Shown: positions 14,057 through 15,931 of the stretch, one piece after another
Layout of the letters: every line of letters starts with the position of its first letter
Numbering within the stretch: the first letter of the stretch is position 1
From: Archangium sp.
GTDB lineage: Bacteria; Myxococcota; Myxococcia; Myxococcales; Myxococcaceae
Assembly: GCA_016793585.1 (NCBI GenBank)
Contig: JAEUJR010000975.1
Coordinates: forward strand, 1-15,931
Reading direction: 5' to 3'
DNA: 15,931 nt
The notes under the pieces: generated by a model
Database searches by the model: none
What the model was told of the DNA's origin: nothing
Seen by the model: the letters and a program-made list of their open reading frames with translations, nothing else
Translations under genes and position numbers: made by a program

Positions 14057-14938
14057 GTGAAGCAGATGGTAGCTTGCACACTCTTGCTCCTGAGCTGTCT
14101 TCAACCTGTACAAGAAGGCGTCGATGACGGGGGCTGGCCAGCCGATGGTGGCCCGCGGTGCGTGGACGACTACGGAAATCCACCACAGAGGGTCTGCGCC
14201 CCTCGGTCGCCGGGAACGTGTGCAGGGAAGCAGTGCGCCGTAGGCGAGACGTGCTGCCTCCTTACGTTGAAGTGTGTCGCGGCATCTGACCCGAGTGCGT
14301 GCTCGGCAAGCGCAATCGACGCAGGCACAGGGAAGGCCTGCGGCTCGAGTCAGGACTGCGGCCCAGATCAGTTTTGCCGCTCCATCGCCAACGAACTGTG
14401 TGGCGGGCCTGGCGTGTGTCACCCCATCACCAACTGTGGCATTTGCGTGGGCGGGTCAATGTGCCCGGTCTGCGGCTGCGACGGGGTCACGTACGAGTCC
14501 GTTCAGGTGGCATGCGTGGCGGGCGTTCGGGTCATTCAAGGAGCATGTGGAGAGCGAAGGGGTCCCAGGGGCGTCAGCTGTGGCCGCTCAGATCAATGCC
14601 AACAGGGTGACGAGTGTTGTGCGCTCACTGGCAAGTGCTTCTCGCCGACCGAGCGATGGCGCTGCCCGGCGGATTCCTCTGCTCCGGTTCTGGACTGCAC
14701 CCAGAACTCGGACTGCTCGTCTGGCGCAGGAGGCGGGAACCCTGGACCGGCAAGATGGTGCGCCGGTCAGGTCTGCGGACAGCCAGGAACCTGCCGACCA
14801 CGCGTCCCGTCCTCGACGTGCACTGGCACCGTTCAGACCGTTTGTGGCTGCGATGGGTTGACCTACGTGAACGAGTGCTGGGCAAACGCTGCAGGGACGA
14901 GAGTGGCTCGGCAGTCTGCATGTGACGGCGGGCCGTGA
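14057..14938 (+). CDS. Cysteine-rich lipoprotein with two repeated units ending in Kazal-like domains
   Basis: A 293-residue exported protein. The signal MKQMVACTLLLLSC has lipobox LLSC (Cys14). The mature part is two copies of one cysteine-rich unit (about 55-164 and 175-289). Each starts with Q-C-x(4,5)-x-CC (GETCCLLTLKC; GDECCALTGKC), continues through an Asp-Cys segment and a C-x3-G-x-C motif (CGGPGVC; CGQPGTC), and ends with a Kazal-like core (VCGCDGVTY at 138-146; VCGCDGLTYVNEC at 262-274). Kazal domains typically inhibit serine proteases. The second copy keeps the N-x-C of the consensus, the first has lost it. The GTG at 14057 has GGGGTGA upstream; an ATG at 14066 is an alternative. 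Divergent from pgi, and followed after 24 bases by an unrecognised secreted protein. Protease inhibition is inferred, not shown. Confidence 0.8.
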   Translation: MKQMVACTLLLLSCLQPVQEGVDDGGWPADGGPRCVDDYGNPPQRVCAPRSPGTCAGKQCAVGETCCLLTLKCVAASDPSACSASAIDAGTGKACGSSQDCGPDQFCRSIANELCGGPGVCHPITNCGICVGGSMCPVCGCDGVTYESVQVACVAGVRVIQGACGERRGPRGVSCGRSDQCQQGDECCALTGKCFSPTERWRCPADSSAPVLDCTQNSDCSSGAGGGNPGPARWCAGQVCGQPGTCRPRVPSSTCTGTVQTVCGCDGLTYVNECWANAAGTRVARQSACDGGP

Positions 14939-14962
14939 CACTCGACGCTTCGTCTCGACTCC

Positions 14963-15865
14963 ATGCTCCCCAGACTCCTCATCGCGCTTCTTTCGTCAGC
15001 CCCACAGCCGTTCTGGGGGAGTAAGGCGGTCATCGACAGCCAGGGAAACCCAGTTGTTTCCTGCAATCTCAGTGGGGCCTGCAACAGAAGAGGAGTACCG
15101 ATCAGACGCACTGTTGTTCTGACAGCGGGCCCAACCAAGATGATAGTCGGCTTGGCGGTTGACCGCTCGGTTCAGGTTGTCGAGGTTGAGCGATCGAACT
15201 CACGTGTGACCGAAACATCGTGCAGAGAAGTGCTCCCCTCGAGCCTCTTTCGAATCGGCAGCGGCGGCCACCGCCGTTCCAATGGGAAATGGGAGTACCT
15301 GGACTCGTGTGCTGGCACCTACGTCGAACTGTTCTTCGACAACACAGGCACCCGACGAGACTCCCTCCCCTTGCATCTCCCTGAGCGATACGGCTCCATT
15401 GGTGAATTCGCGAATGGCGAACCCCTTCCCGAAGAGCCACTGTCGAAGATCGAAACCCTCACCAGGTTACAGCTCGACCGGGGTCCCGAATTCAGCCTGA
15501 TATCAAGCGGCATTTATCGTCTTCGTGATGGGGACCTGTTTCTTTACTCTCATTTCCCTGATCCGGATTCGGTCACTGAGCGACCGTGGCCAGAATCCGC
15601 GGGGAAAGTCCGGCTTGCATATGGATTGACGCCACGAGGCGAACTCCTGGCGGGCTCTGGTTGCGATGACGAGCTGCCGTCCGAAGGCAGCGATATCCGC
15701 GATCTCAGAAGACTCCCAACCGCGGTGGACCTCGACGCTCACCGTCTGGAGTTTCTCGACCTTTGTCGCTCGGGAGTCACTCACGAGACCCTCGTGACAT
15801 TCACGTTGCGCGACGAACACTTGATCCGGATCTCGGAGCGACGCGTGTCTCGTCGGGCGAAGTGA
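14963..15865 (+). CDS. Unrecognised secreted protein of low-GC composition
   Basis: A 300-residue protein that I do not recognise. The start MLPRLLIALLSSAPQ is a short signal peptide. The mature part is charged and strand-rich, with seven cysteines and no repeat or catalytic motif. Features include DSQGNPVVSCNLSGAC, CAGTYVELFFDN and PEFSLISSGIYRLRDGDLFLY. It lies 24 bases after the Kazal-like lipoprotein gene on the same strand, so the two are probably one transcript. There is no ribosome site before the ATG at 14963, consistent with dependence on upstream translation. Codon use differs from the left part of the window: AGA is used for several arginines (for example residues 4, 43, 44 and 49) and third positions are often A or T. 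That supports a real but compositionally foreign gene. It ends with an Arg-rich tail. Confidence 0.65.
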   Translation: MLPRLLIALLSSAPQPFWGSKAVIDSQGNPVVSCNLSGACNRRGVPIRRTVVLTAGPTKMIVGLAVDRSVQVVEVERSNSRVTETSCREVLPSSLFRIGSGGHRRSNGKWEYLDSCAGTYVELFFDNTGTRRDSLPLHLPERYGSIGEFANGEPLPEEPLSKIETLTRLQLDRGPEFSLISSGIYRLRDGDLFLYSHFPDPDSVTERPWPESAGKVRLAYGLTPRGELLAGSGCDDELPSEGSDIRDLRRLPTAVDLDAHRLEFLDLCRSGVTHETLVTFTLRDEHLIRISERRVSRRAK

Positions 15866-15931
15866 CCCTGCTCGGAAGTCGACAGCCGTGCCATCTGGCC
15901 TTTCAGCCGTTCGGACGACCTGAGAGTGGTA
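15866..15931. other. Non-coding tail at right edge
   Basis: Sixty-six bases after the stop of the last gene. No start codon with a ribosome site, no terminator-like stem and no repeat was seen. Confidence 0.5.

Overview
The window is high-GC DNA with strongly GC-biased third codon positions. Its gene content points to the Myxococcota, probably a Myxococcales-type genome: a Hanks-type Ser/Thr kinase, lipoproteins rich in Asp-Gly-Gly and in '[10 protein letters not shown]' linkers, Kazal-like secreted protein modules, and an envelope protein with a TolB/CsgG-like N-terminus. This assignment is inferred from protein style; there is no rRNA or other phylogenetic marker. No tRNA, rRNA, CRISPR array, transposase or integrase was found. 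No gap between genes exceeds 300 bases; the longest is about 240 bases (13817-14056).

Left block (1-8830, all minus strand). Reading in transcription order from the right: a soluble MCP-type signalling protein, a secreted CocE/S15-family hydrolase, a two-helix envelope protein joined by a TGATG stop/start overlap to a propeller-like lipoprotein, 23S rRNA methyltransferase RlmN, an orphan ATP-grasp ligase with an unusually structured leader, a PadR-family repressor with a nested palindromic operator over its promoter, and a FAD-dependent CrtI-like oxidoreductase that runs off the left edge. Spacings of 38 bases or less, or overlaps, link the genes from the MCP protein to rlmN, so they may be one transcript. 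The ATP-grasp gene and padR appear to have their own control regions.

Middle block (8994-12267, plus strand). A membrane-anchored Ser/Thr protein kinase is divergent from the MCP-type gene. It is followed by a cell-surface protein with two ten-cysteine modules, glycine-rich linkers, a PPC-like domain and a nidogen-like C-terminus. This gene meets the minus-strand glucose-6-phosphate isomerase gene (pgi) tail to tail, and the two coding regions overlap by 11 bases.

Right block (13817-15931). Divergent from pgi are a lipoprotein made of two copies of a cysteine-rich unit, each ending in a Kazal-like core, and an unrecognised secreted protein. This block, above all its last kilobase, has lower GC and uses AGA/AGG and other codons rare elsewhere in the window, which suggests different ancestry.

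Housekeeping genes (rlmN, pgi) are thus interspersed with lineage-type envelope and signalling genes. No defence system or biosynthetic cluster is evident. The most unusual content is the repeat-built secreted proteins and the palindrome-rich intergenic segments.
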